Positions 17,601 through 25,606 of a stretch of DNA of 64,000 nucleotides are shown here, piece by piece. The position numbers were made by a program, and so were the translations under genes. Position 1 is the first letter of the stretch; the number at the start of each line of letters is the position of its first letter. Source of the DNA: an uncultured Muribaculum sp. GTDB lineage: Bacteria > Bacteroidota > Bacteroidia > Bacteroidales > Muribaculaceae. Below the pieces are notes generated by a model. That model saw only the letters and a program-made list of their open reading frames with translations, searched no databases and was not told the origin of the DNA. The stretch spans positions 4,732 to 68,731 of the forward strand of contig NZ_CAJTYX010000012.1 in assembly GCF_910583865.1 (NCBI RefSeq), written 5' to 3'.

Positions 17601-18243
17601 GGGCATCGGGATTGAGAGCGCGGGCACGGAACTCGGCGAGGGCCTCGCGGTCTACCAGGGGAGCGAGGTCGTCGTTGTCGAGAGCCTCGATTTTCTGTAT
17701 CTCATGGCTGGTGCGGAACCCGTCGAAGAAGTTGACGAAAGGCACGCGGCTCTTTATTGTCGAAAGATGTGCCACTCCTGCGAGATCCATCACTTCCTGC
17801 ACCGAGCCTTCAGCCAGCATGGCGAAACCAGTCTGGCGCACCGACATGACGTCCTGATGGTCGCCGAAGATGCTGAGGGCGTGGCTTGCGAGAGTACGTG
17901 CCGACACGTGGAAAACGCAGGGGAGCAGCTCGCCTGCAATCTTATACATGTTGGGGATCATCAGCAGCAAACCCTGCGATGCTGTATAGGTAGTGGTGAG
18001 CGCACCGGCCTGGAGCGATCCATGGACTGCTCCTGCAGCACCGGCTTCCGACTGCATCTCCTGCACGAGCACAGTCTCGCCAAAGATGTTCTTACGACCG
18101 GCAGCGGCCCACTCATCGACATATTCCGCCATTGTCGACGAAGGTGTGATGGGGTATATGGCTGCTACTTCCGAGAACATGTAGCTCACATGCGCAGCGG
18201 CCTGGTTTCCATCACAGGTCAGGAATTTTTTTTCTTTACTCAT
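14671..18243 (-). CDS. nifJ: Pyruvate:ferredoxin (flavodoxin) oxidoreductase
   Basis: A single-chain PFOR of 1190 residues, the usual length of the fused bacterial enzyme. It converts pyruvate and CoA to acetyl-CoA, CO2 and reduced ferredoxin in the cytoplasm. Domains in order: the thiamine-pyrophosphate pyrimidine-binding domain (about 1-230, with YPITPSSTMAEYVDEWAA), the CoA-side and gamma domains, two 4Fe-4S motifs (CIQCNKCAYVCP and CLGCSNCVDVCP, roughly 690-760), and the TPP/Mg domain with CSGCGETP and GDGASYDIGFGG. It is transcribed alone, with a near-consensus promoter at 18334-18365 and a GC-rich hairpin behind it. In a fermentative Bacteroidales cell it supplies acetyl-CoA and low-potential electrons. 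Confidence 0.98.
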   Translation of the reverse strand: MSKEKKFLTCDGNQAAAHVSYMFSEVAAIYPITPSSTMAEYVDEWAAAGRKNIFGETVLVQEMQSEAGAAGAVHGSLQAGALTTTYTASQGLLLMIPNMYKIAGELLPCVFHVSARTLASHALSIFGDHQDVMSVRQTGFAMLAEGSVQEVMDLAGVAHLSTIKSRVPFVNFFDGFRTSHEIQKIEALDNDDLAPLVDREALAEFRARALNPDAPVARGMAENPDVFFQHREACNKYYDAVPAIVEEYMAKISEITGRKYGLFNYYGAEDAERVIIAMGSVTQAAQEAIDHLNANGEKVGLVSVHLYRPFSAKHFLAAVPKTAKKIAVLDRTKEPGANGEPLYLDVVDCFYGVENAPVIVGGRYGLASKDTTPAQIISVFENLALPEPKNHFSVGIVDDVTFQSLPMKEEIALGAAGTFEAKFYGLGADGTVGANKNSVKIIGDNTDKYCQAYFSYDSKKSGGFTCSHLRFGDEPIRSTYLVTTPNFVACHVQAYLHMYDVTRGLRKGGTFLLNTIWDADELAKNLPAKVKRYFAQNDITVYYINATKIAQEIGLGNRTNTILQSAFFRITEVIPVDLAVEQMKKFIVKSYGKKGQDVVDKNYAAVDRGGEYHKLAVDPAWAQLPDDAAACNNDPAFINNVVRPINAQDGDLLPVSTFVDFTDGTWQQGTATFEKRGVAAFVPEWLEENCIQCNKCAYVCPHAAIRPFVLTPEEMAAAPFGENDTIPAIGKQFTGMRFIQSVDVLDCLGCSNCVDVCPGKKGNKALVMKPLETQLPVQAEWDYCVASVKSKQNLVDVKANVKNSQFATPLFEFSGACSGCGETPYVKLITQLFGNREIVANATGCSSIYSGSVPSTPYTTDEKGHGPAWANSLFEDFCEFGLGMTLANDKLRARVDADVRALLDCPTCSEEIKSLATQWLDEKDNADRSREIADALIPLMEACGCTACKKVLELKHYLVKRSQWIIGGDGASYDIGFGGLDHVIASGKDVNILVLDTEVYSNTGGQASKATPLGAIAKFAASGKRIRKKDLGLIATTYGYVYVAQVAMGADQAQTLKAIREAEAYDGPSLIIAYAPCINHGIKAGMGKAQQEEANAVACGYWHLWRYNPAAEMEGKNPFTLDSKEPNWDEFEGFLKGEVRYASVMKQYPTEAAELFAAAKANAQWRYNNYKRLAQQQWGVDPEVETLENK

Positions 18244-18333
18244 AACTCTAATTATTGGAAATTGTAATTTCTATCTGTTGGATGATATTGAGGACCGGGG
18301 GGAGACGGAGGAGAATGTCAGTCCGGTCTGCGG

Positions 18334-18365
18334 CAAAATTAGTCAATTTAGCCGAACCGACCAAA
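18334..18365 (-). promoter_or_regulatory. nifJ promoter
   Basis: The minus strand shows TTTG (18365-18362), 20 bp, then TAATTTTG (18341-18334), a full match to the Bacteroidota TTTG-N19-21-TAnnTTTG pattern. The inferred transcription start lies about 85 bp before the nifJ ATG. It occupies part of the 451-bp nifJ/glpA divergent gap, which contains no gene. Confidence 0.6.
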
Positions 18366-18567
18366 TTTTTTAGAGCTTGCGGCAACTGTGTTTTCACAAC
18401 GATGAAATGATTTGAACCCGTTGCAAATCAAACCCCATCCGACATCTCGTGCGCCATATTGAACAAATCTCCGCCGACGGAATGTTTTATAGGGGTAGGA
18501 ATCTAAAAAATATATCCTCGTTGCGAAAAAATAGTGCAATGATTTTCGTTTTCATTGAAAAAATATT

Positions 18568-18575
18568 TACTTTTG
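18568..18575 (+). promoter_or_regulatory. Candidate -7 box of the glp operon promoter
   Basis: TACTTTTG matches TAnnTTTG. The upstream -33 region has only TTTTCG, a weak match. If used, the 5' untranslated region is about 110 bases long, which leaves space for regulation; no known riboswitch is apparent there. Confidence 0.4.
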
Positions 18576-18694
18576 CGATGAAACTTTAAAATTGCCTCTG
18601 CTCTTCGCTCCGAAAGAAGCTGCAAGTACTCACGATACTCCGGTATCATGCATGATGGACTGTCAACCCTAAATAATTATATATCTGTTTGGTC

Positions 18695-20359
18695 ATGAAT
18701 AACAACAACGTTACTACCCGCTACGACGTGATTGTGATAGGCGGCGGAGCAACCGGTGCCGGCACTGCACGCGACTGCGCCATGCGTGGCCTTAGGACGC
18801 TCCTTGTGGAACGGTTTGATTTTACCGCCGGTGCCACAGGACGCAATCACGGGCTGCTTCACAGCGGTGCCCGCTATGCCGTGACCGACGGTGAGTCGGC
18901 TGCGGAATGTATTAAGGAAAACATGATCCTGAGGCGCATCGCACGTCATTGCGTAGAGGACACCGGAGGATTGTTTATCACTCTGCCTGAAGATGACCTC
19001 GACTATCAAAAGACTTTCATAGAGGCTTGTCACAAGGCCGGAATCGGGGCAGAGGCCATTGATCCGCGTGAGGCATTACGCATAGAGCCTGCCGTCAATC
19101 CCTATATCACCGGTGCCGTGAAAGTACCGGACGGGGCAATCGATCCGTTCCGTCTCACGGTGGCCAATGTGGTGTCGGCCAGGCAGAACGGCGCCGATGT
19201 GCTCACCTACCATCAGGTAGTGGCGTTTGAGCGTGATGGCGATCGTCTGACAGGTGTTAAGCTTCGTGACACACGCAACGGGGAGGAACGTGTCGAGCAC
19301 GCCGACCTTATGATCAACGCCGGCGGCATATGGGGGCACAACATTGCGGCTCTTGCCGGCATAACAATAAATATGTTCCCTGCGAAAGGTGCACTCTTGA
19401 TTTTCGGCCACAGGGTCAACAATGTTGTGATAAACCGCTGTCGCAAGCCCGCCGACGCCGACATATTGGTGCCGGGCGACACTATATCGCTTATCGGCAC
19501 CACATCCTCCCGTGTGCCTTATGACCAGATTGACAATATGGAGGTCACTCCCGAGGAGGTCGACGTACTGTTGCGCGAAGGTATCAAGATTGCTCCGGCA
19601 CTGGCATATACGCGTATATTGCGCGCATATGCCGGGGTTCGCCCGTTGGTAGCCGCCGACAACGATCCGTCGGGACGCTCCATATCGCGAGGCATCGTGT
19701 GTCTCGACCATGCGGTGCGCGACGGTGTGGAAGGCTTGATAACCATCACCGGCGGCAAGCTGATGACCTATCGCCTGATGGCCGAATGGGCCACCGACAT
19801 GGCCATGAAGAAACTTGGACGTACCGGTGCGTGCTCGACCGCCGAAACGCCTCTGCCCGGCTCGGAGCTTGACGGAAGCTATGGCAAGGAGCCGGCATTC
19901 ACCCATCATCACGCCCACACCATATCTTTGCCGGTCGGACAGAAGGCGGCTGAGGACCGCCACGGCACACTCAGCTCGCAGATAGAGTTCAACAGCCTGG
20001 AAGATGAGGCCGTTGTGTGCGAGTGCGAGCAGGTAAGCGTCGGGGAGATAAAATATGCCGTCGATCATCTGCATGTGGAGAACTTGATCAATCTAAGGCG
20101 ACGCACACGCCTCGGCATGGGCACATGTCAGGGTGAGTTGTGTGCATGTCGCGCCGCAGGCCTTCTTGTAAAGGCCAACAACTGTGCCGAACGCACGTTG
20201 CGTGACCTGTCGTCGTTCATCAACGAACGATGGAAAGGCATGTGTCCCGTATCGTGGGGGGAGACGTTGGTGGAAGGCCAGTTCATGTCGTGGCTCTACG
20301 AAGGAGTTTGCGGCATCGACAAGATCGCGCTGCCTGAGGATGTGATAGACACAAAATAA
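18695..20359 (+). CDS. glpA: Anaerobic glycerol-3-phosphate dehydrogenase, subunit A
   Basis: 554 residues from ATG 18695; an in-frame TTG six bases upstream is less likely. It oxidises sn-glycerol 3-phosphate to dihydroxyacetone phosphate with FAD. The N terminus has the dinucleotide fold (VIVIGGGATGAG, then LLVERFDF), followed by the GATGRNHGLLHSGARY motif of the GlpA/GlpD family. The C terminus carries a BFD-like [2Fe-2S] domain with CEC and a late CQGELCAC cluster, a feature of GlpA that is absent from aerobic GlpD. It starts the glpABCT-GDPD operon. Electrons would pass through GlpB and GlpC to menaquinone and, in these bacteria, probably to fumarate. Confidence 0.97.
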   Translation: MNNNNVTTRYDVIVIGGGATGAGTARDCAMRGLRTLLVERFDFTAGATGRNHGLLHSGARYAVTDGESAAECIKENMILRRIARHCVEDTGGLFITLPEDDLDYQKTFIEACHKAGIGAEAIDPREALRIEPAVNPYITGAVKVPDGAIDPFRLTVANVVSARQNGADVLTYHQVVAFERDGDRLTGVKLRDTRNGEERVEHADLMINAGGIWGHNIAALAGITINMFPAKGALLIFGHRVNNVVINRCRKPADADILVPGDTISLIGTTSSRVPYDQIDNMEVTPEEVDVLLREGIKIAPALAYTRILRAYAGVRPLVAADNDPSGRSISRGIVCLDHAVRDGVEGLITITGGKLMTYRLMAEWATDMAMKKLGRTGACSTAETPLPGSELDGSYGKEPAFTHHHAHTISLPVGQKAAEDRHGTLSSQIEFNSLEDEAVVCECEQVSVGEIKYAVDHLHVENLINLRRRTRLGMGTCQGELCACRAAGLLVKANNCAERTLRDLSSFINERWKGMCPVSWGETLVEGQFMSWLYEGVCGIDKIALPEDVIDTK

Positions 20360-20392
20360 ACGGTCAACCGAAATTCAGCCAACTGTATAGAC

Positions 20393-21661
20393 ATGAAATA
20401 TGATACCATAATAATAGGCGGAGGCATGGGTGGCCTGGTCACGGGCATAAATCTGCTGCGCCAAGGGCAGAAGGTGGTCATCATATCGGCCGGACAGAGC
20501 GCCCTGCATTTCAATTCCGGCTCGTTCGGATTATATGGACATCATGACGGGAAGGATGTTGTCGACAACCCGCTCGAACTTATCGCCACACTGCACGAAT
20601 CGCACCCCTACGGCAAGGTAGGAATCGACAATATACGGCGTTATATCCCGCAGGTCCGGCCTCTGTTTGCCGATGCCGGAATCTCCCTGTATGGCGACGA
20701 GAGACGCAACCACTACCGCCTCACCCCGATAGGAATGTTCAAGCCGGCCTGGCTCTCGATGGAGGGATATGCCACGGTAGCCGACAGCAGTTCACTCCCG
20801 TGGGGAAAGACTCTTCTGGTGAATATAAGTGGATATCTCGACTTTTATCCTCAGTTCATAGCTCGCGGACTGGAGAAGGCGGGAATAGAGACTGTGAGCC
20901 GAACGTTCACTCTTGATTCACTACAGCATCTGCGCAAGAGCGCCACCGAGATGCGTGCCACCAACATGGCGAGAGTGCTTGACGGGAAGGTGATTCTCGA
21001 TGTCTCCCACCATATCAACCGTTTTGTCGATGAGACCGGCGCTACCACTGTGGTAATGCCGGCTGTGGTGGGACTGTTCGACGAGTCGCCGGTGAAAGTC
21101 CTTCGGGAGCAGGTGAAAGTGCCGCTCTACATGGTCTCAACCATACCTATGTCGGTGGGCGGAATGAGGGCGCAGATGAAGCTGCGCACATGGTTCCACA
21201 GTCATGGCGGAACATATCTCCTTGGCGACACTGTCACCGGTGGTACGATCTCCGGCGGTCGGTTGAAGGAGATTCACACCGCCAATCTGTCCGACATGCC
21301 TCTTGCCGCCGACAACTATGTCATTGCCTCAGGCTCGTTCCTGAGCCACGGACTTGAGGCTAACCCCGACCGGGTGTTCGAGCCTATATTCGGCCTGGAT
21401 GTAGTGGCCGACGCCGACAGGCCGGATTGGTGTGCTCCCGACTTGTACAAGGAACAGAATTTCGAGCATTACGGCATCGTCACCGATGAGTCGCTGCGTG
21501 CGAGCCATCACGGTGTGACCATCGATAATCTGTTCGCTGTAGGTGCGGTGATAGGAGGATGCAATGCCTTGAAAGAGGAGTCCGGAGCCGGCATAACCTT
21601 GATGACATCATTCAAAGTATCCGAGCAGATACTTAACGGAAAGAAAGGAGGCAAGCTATGA
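20393..21661 (+). CDS. glpB: Anaerobic glycerol-3-phosphate dehydrogenase, subunit B
   Basis: 422 residues, the normal GlpB length. An N-terminal FAD-binding loop (IIIGGGMGGLVTG) is followed by the GlpB-specific SFGLYG stretch and, near the C terminus, NLFAVGAVIGGCN with an ESGAGITLMTS segment. GlpB is the flavoprotein that connects the catalytic GlpA subunit with the Fe-S membrane-anchoring subunit GlpC. It begins 33 bp after glpA, and its stop codon overlaps the glpC start (ATGA), which suggests coupled translation. Confidence 0.96.
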   Translation: MKYDTIIIGGGMGGLVTGINLLRQGQKVVIISAGQSALHFNSGSFGLYGHHDGKDVVDNPLELIATLHESHPYGKVGIDNIRRYIPQVRPLFADAGISLYGDERRNHYRLTPIGMFKPAWLSMEGYATVADSSSLPWGKTLLVNISGYLDFYPQFIARGLEKAGIETVSRTFTLDSLQHLRKSATEMRATNMARVLDGKVILDVSHHINRFVDETGATTVVMPAVVGLFDESPVKVLREQVKVPLYMVSTIPMSVGGMRAQMKLRTWFHSHGGTYLLGDTVTGGTISGGRLKEIHTANLSDMPLAADNYVIASGSFLSHGLEANPDRVFEPIFGLDVVADADRPDWCAPDLYKEQNFEHYGIVTDESLRASHHGVTIDNLFAVGAVIGGCNALKEESGAGITLMTSFKVSEQILNGKKGGKL

Positions 21662-22962
21662 GCAACCCTGCAATAAGCCCTTCGGAGGCACGTGTGCAGT
21701 CGCTGAAAAGTCCCTGCTATCAGGCAACCAACATAAGCGACAATAATTTTGAGGATTGCATAAAGTGTACGATCTGCACCGTTTACTGTCCGGTGACTCC
21801 GGTTAATCCGGACTTCCCCGGCCCGAAGCAGGCCGGTCCCGACGGCGAACGCTATCGTCTGAAGAAACCGTTCTACTACGATGAAGCACTGAAGTATTGT
21901 CTCAACTGCAAGAGATGTGAAGTGGCGTGTCCCTCCAATGTACGCATTGGCGACATCATACAGTCGGCGCGTGTGCACTACAGCAAGAAAAAGCCTTCGC
22001 TACGCGACAAGATGCTCGCGTCGACAGACTTCGTCGGCACGATGGCTACCCCGTTCGCTCCGATTGTCAACGGCATGCTCCATCTTAAGCCGATGAAAGT
22101 GGTGCTCGACAAGGTGATGGGGATAGATAAGCACCGCCAGTTCCCATCCTACAGCCACACAACCTTCACGTCATGGTTCAAGCGCCATGCCGCTAAGGAT
22201 CAGGCGCGGTATGCGCGTCAGGTGAGCTACTTCCACGGATGCTATGTCAATTACAACTACCCGCAGCTTGGCAAGGACTTCGTGAATGTGATGAATGCCG
22301 TTGGCTACGGAGTCAATCTTCTTGAAAAGGAGAAATGCTGCGGTGTTGCGAAGATCGCCAACAATCTTGTGGATGCAGCACGCCGCGATGCCGAGATCAA
22401 TCTCGCATCGATACGCAAGTCGGTGGGGCAGGGCATGGAAGTGCTTACCACCAGCTCGACATGTACGCTGACAATGCGTGACGAATACCGCCATATTCTC
22501 GACATGGACACCGCCGACGTTCGCGAGCATATACAGCTTGCCACACGCTTCATATATAAACTTCTCGACGAAGGTAAGATAAAGGTTGCGTTCCGCTCCG
22601 ACTTCCGCCGACGTGTGGCATATCACACGCCGTGTCACATGGAAAAACTGGGTTGGGCCATATACTCCACGTCTTTGCTGAAGATGATTCCTGGACTGGA
22701 GTTTGTTCCGCTGGAGTCGGCCTGCTGCGGAATCGCCGGGACTTACGGGTTCAAGAAAGAGAATTACAGGTACTCTCAGCAGATAGGCGACGTGCTGTTC
22801 GAGCAGATACGGCATGCAGGCATCGACAGTGTGGCCACCGATTGCGAGACGTGCAAGTGGCAGATCGAGATGTCGACCGGAGTGCATGTAGACAATCCGA
22901 TAAGTATATTCGCCGAGGCGCTCGATATAGAGGAGACACGCCGTTTGAACGGCCTTCTCTGA
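21658..22962 (+). CDS. glpC: Anaerobic glycerol-3-phosphate dehydrogenase, Fe-S subunit C
   Basis: 434 residues. Two ferredoxin-type clusters are complete: Cys 34, 37, 40, 44 and Cys 81, 84, 87, 91. Two CCG domains of the heterodisulfide-reductase type follow, seen at EKCCGVAKIA and SACCGIAGTYGF. The subunit links the GlpAB dehydrogenase to the membrane and passes electrons to menaquinone. The start overlaps glpB by four bases. A 61-base inverted repeat sits between it and glpT and may set different levels for dehydrogenase and transporter. Confidence 0.96.
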   Translation: MSNPAISPSEARVQSLKSPCYQATNISDNNFEDCIKCTICTVYCPVTPVNPDFPGPKQAGPDGERYRLKKPFYYDEALKYCLNCKRCEVACPSNVRIGDIIQSARVHYSKKKPSLRDKMLASTDFVGTMATPFAPIVNGMLHLKPMKVVLDKVMGIDKHRQFPSYSHTTFTSWFKRHAAKDQARYARQVSYFHGCYVNYNYPQLGKDFVNVMNAVGYGVNLLEKEKCCGVAKIANNLVDAARRDAEINLASIRKSVGQGMEVLTTSSTCTLTMRDEYRHILDMDTADVREHIQLATRFIYKLLDEGKIKVAFRSDFRRRVAYHTPCHMEKLGWAIYSTSLLKMIPGLEFVPLESACCGIAGTYGFKKENYRYSQQIGDVLFEQIRHAGIDSVATDCETCKWQIEMSTGVHVDNPISIFAEALDIEETRRLNGLL

Positions 22963-22985
22963 TTCCTAATAGAATGACGGTACTA

Positions 22986-23046
22986 TGTGTCTGAAATCGG
23001 GTGGAGCGCACGGTACCACGTCGTACGCACCCCGGTTTCAGACACA
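22986..23046 (+). repeat. Inverted repeat between glpC and glpT
   Basis: The arms TGTGTCTGAAA (22986-22996) and TTTCAGACACA (23036-23046) are perfect, and the stem extends inward by a G-T pair and four further pairs (TCGGG/CCCGG). There is no T-run after it. It could be an mRNA-stabilising or attenuating structure inside the operon, or the trace of a small inserted repeat. Confidence 0.7.
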
Positions 23047-23117
23047 GGATACTGACGGATATATCGAAATCATAACAACCAATCAATCTATTCCCGCCAC
23101 GGGAAACACTTTTGAAA

Positions 23118-24677
23118 ATGGGAAAAAACAACATCTACGCGTCATGGGATCCGGAGGTGACCAGACGCTTTAAATCCTGGCAGTTGCGCACCATCGTCGT
23201 GTCGATGGTAGGATACGCCATCTATTACTTTGTGCGCAAGAATTTTTCGTTGGCAATGCCCGGTCTGACAGCCCAGTACGGCATATCCAACACAAGTTTC
23301 GGCATAGTGATAGGCATAGGCTCGCTTGTCTACGGCTTCTCGCGCTTCGCCAACGGCTTTATTGTCGATAAGTTCAGCGCCCGTACCATCATGGCGATAG
23401 GCTTGCTGCTCTGCGCGGCGAGTAACTTCGCGTTTGGCTTCGGAGTGAACATATCGTCATGGATAACAGGAGTGTCCGATGGTCCTGACTTGATTAATAT
23501 GCTCATCCTCGTGATGGGCGTGACCATCGTCCTCAACCAGGCATTCCAGGGGGTTGGTTATCCGCCATGTGCGCGACTGCTTCCATGCTGGATACACCCG
23601 TCGGAACTTGCCACCAAAATGTCGATATGGAACACATCACACTCTATCGGTGCGGGTGCGGCAGTGATAGCTTGCGGCTACATCATGGGTTCGATGGGCA
23701 CCGACCTGAGTAGCAATCCGGAGATTATCAACCGCATAGCTGCCAATCTCAAGCTTGATCCGTCAACAGCCGAGGGTATGAACCAGATACTCCAGTATGC
23801 CACACATTGGGATGCCTGGAAATGGTGTTTCTGGATTCCGGCGGTCATAGCTGTGGCAGGAGCCGCATGGCTTTACTTCGGTCTGCGTGACGATCCCCAG
23901 TCGGTGGGACTTCCGGAACTCCCCGGCACAAAGACCGGCAAGAGCACCGGAAGCGGGGCTAAGAATCCTTCGCATGGACGTTTCCTGAAAGTGATGGTGT
24001 GGACCAACCGGTGGATTTGGACGCTGTGCATAGCCAATGTGTTCGTCTACGTCATGCGCATGGGTATCCTTGACTGGGGGCCGAAGTTCCTCACCGAGTC
24101 GCGCGGCATGAGCATAGAGGCCGCGGCATGGTCTGTCGCCGTGTTTGAGCTGTTTGCTATTGTAGGTACTATCGCGGCGGGATGGGCCACCGACCACATA
24201 TTTAATGGAAAGGCCCACAGGATGTGTCTTGTCTGCATGGGGGCTGCCGCCATATTCATGGCATGCTTCATCATGTTCCCGGGAATGCCGGTAGTCGGTT
24301 CTATCGCACTTCTGGCCGGTGCCGGGTTCTTCATTTACGGACCTCAGGCTCTGATAGGGATCGGATCGGCCAATCAGGCCACCAAGGAAGCCGCTGCCAC
24401 GGCCAACGGTCTGGCCGGGATATTCGGCTACGTAGGCTCTTTCCTATCTGCCATAGGAGTCGGCATAATTGCCGATAAGTATGGATGGGACATGGTGTTC
24501 TATCTCATAATCGGGGTGGGTGTGCTCGGTGCGATCACATTCGCCACCATGTGGCTCGCCCCGCGCGACGGGTATGCCCGCTCGCAGGCATTTTATGCCT
24601 CAGAGGCTCGCAATGTGGCGGAAGCCGAGGAGAACATAGCCCGTAACGGTGACGGCCCTGCATCGACCGATGAATAA
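23118..24677 (+). CDS. glpT: Glycerol-3-phosphate transporter (MFS, organophosphate:Pi antiporter family)
   Basis: 519 residues from ATG 23118; an in-frame TTG at 23112 is the alternative. It is a 12-helix major-facilitator protein of the organophosphate:phosphate antiporter type, with the N-terminal pattern WQLRTIVVSMVGYAIYYFVRKNFS typical of GlpT/UhpT (shown here only in part: GYAIYYFVRKNFS), the loop GFSRFANGFIVDKFSAR, and the RLLPCW motif after a GVGYPPCA segment. It imports glycerol 3-phosphate in exchange for phosphate across the inner membrane. A cytoplasmic loop between helices 6 and 7 and an internal insertion around residues 190-225 make it longer than the E. coli protein. It supplies the substrate of GlpABC encoded upstream. 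Confidence 0.94.
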   Translation: MGKNNIYASWDPEVTRRFKSWQLRTIVVSMVGYAIYYFVRKNFSLAMPGLTAQYGISNTSFGIVIGIGSLVYGFSRFANGFIVDKFSARTIMAIGLLLCAASNFAFGFGVNISSWITGVSDGPDLINMLILVMGVTIVLNQAFQGVGYPPCARLLPCWIHPSELATKMSIWNTSHSIGAGAAVIACGYIMGSMGTDLSSNPEIINRIAANLKLDPSTAEGMNQILQYATHWDAWKWCFWIPAVIAVAGAAWLYFGLRDDPQSVGLPELPGTKTGKSTGSGAKNPSHGRFLKVMVWTNRWIWTLCIANVFVYVMRMGILDWGPKFLTESRGMSIEAAAWSVAVFELFAIVGTIAAGWATDHIFNGKAHRMCLVCMGAAAIFMACFIMFPGMPVVGSIALLAGAGFFIYGPQALIGIGSANQATKEAAATANGLAGIFGYVGSFLSAIGVGIIADKYGWDMVFYLIIGVGVLGAITFATMWLAPRDGYARSQAFYASEARNVAEAEENIARNGDGPASTDE

Positions 24678-24708
24678 ACATATTCAACCATACTATACCA
24701 TTAAACCA

Positions 24709-25503
24709 ATGAAACGCTTTGCAATCATCGGTGCCGTAATGGCACTCTGCGCCGGTACGATTACCGCACAGAAAGTAGTGGCCCATCGTGGCTACTGGAC
24801 AGCGCCCGGCTCGGCGCAGAACTCTATCCGTTCGCTAGTGAAAGCCGACTCCGTAGGTGTCTACGGCTCCGAACTCGACGTCTGGATGACCTCCGACGGA
24901 CATCTGGTGGTGAACCACGACCGCAAGTTCAAGGGTGTGCAGTTCGAGAAGGATTCCTATGCCAAGGTGCAGCAGATACGTCTCGACAACGGAGAGACTG
25001 TGCCCACTCTCGACGAGTATCTGGCGGAATTTTCCAACCGCCCGAAAATCCATGTCGTGCTTGAAATGAAATCGTTGATGGATCCCGTGCGCGAGGACGA
25101 GATGGCCGGGAAAATCGTAGACGCCCTGCGCAAGTACAAGCTCCTCAACCGCACCGACATCATCGCATTCTCAATCAATGCCTGCATGGCCTTCAAGAAG
25201 CTGCTCCCCGTAGGAGTGCCCATCTACTACCTAGACGGCGATCTCGCTCCCAAAAAGATCAAGAGCCTCGGATTGGCCGGCGTGGACTATTCCATCAAGG
25301 CTCTCAAAGAGCATCCGGAATGGGTGGAAGAGTGCCACAAGCTCGGCCTGAAGGTCAACGTATGGACCGTTGACGAGCCTGAGGACATCCGGTACTTCAT
25401 CGACAACGGCGTGGACTATATCACCACCAACTATCCGGAGCGTGTGCAGCAAATGATTGCCGACAGTGCCAAAAACGCAAAATCATCTAAGAAAAAGAAA
25501 TAA
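24709..25503 (+). CDS. Exported glycerophosphodiester phosphodiesterase
   Basis: 264 residues from ATG 24709, which opens directly on a signal peptide (cleavage near TITAQ). GDPD motifs: HRG (26-28), ELD (55-57) and the catalytic NHD (69-71), then a TIM-barrel pattern ending with VNVWTVDEPEDI and NGVDYITTNYP. It cleaves glycerophosphodiesters, the deacylated phospholipid head groups, to glycerol 3-phosphate plus an alcohol, in the periplasm. It lies 31 bp after glpT and before a strong terminator, so it is the last gene of the operon and would feed the transporter. Confidence 0.94.
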   Translation: MKRFAIIGAVMALCAGTITAQKVVAHRGYWTAPGSAQNSIRSLVKADSVGVYGSELDVWMTSDGHLVVNHDRKFKGVQFEKDSYAKVQQIRLDNGETVPTLDEYLAEFSNRPKIHVVLEMKSLMDPVREDEMAGKIVDALRKYKLLNRTDIIAFSINACMAFKKLLPVGVPIYYLDGDLAPKKIKSLGLAGVDYSIKALKEHPEWVEECHKLGLKVNVWTVDEPEDIRYFIDNGVDYITTNYPERVQQMIADSAKNAKSSKKKK

Positions 25504-25527
25504 CAGGCCATATATTTCCGTATAATG

Positions 25528-25578
25528 ATTGGAATATGGGTCAGGAAGCATCCTTGACCCGTATTCCAATATGTTTTT
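25528..25578 (+). terminator. Terminator of the glp operon
   Basis: An 18-bp near-perfect stem (25528-25545 with 25553-25570, two G-T pairs) with a short loop is followed by TGTTTTT. It is a convincing intrinsic terminator and sets the end of glpABCT-GDPD. Confidence 0.85.
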
Positions 25579-25606
25579 ACAGTCTACTCCGTAAACCGAT
25601 GCCCGT

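Noticed and set aside
17071..18267. 398-codon open frame on the plus strand, opposite nifJ
   Set aside because: It mirrors the nifJ codons; the opposite strand encodes a full, motif-complete PFOR. High GC in third positions of nifJ creates long antisense frames.
19076..20074. 332-codon antisense frame within glpA
   Set aside because: No start context or motif; glpA is complete on the plus strand with FAD and Fe-S motifs.
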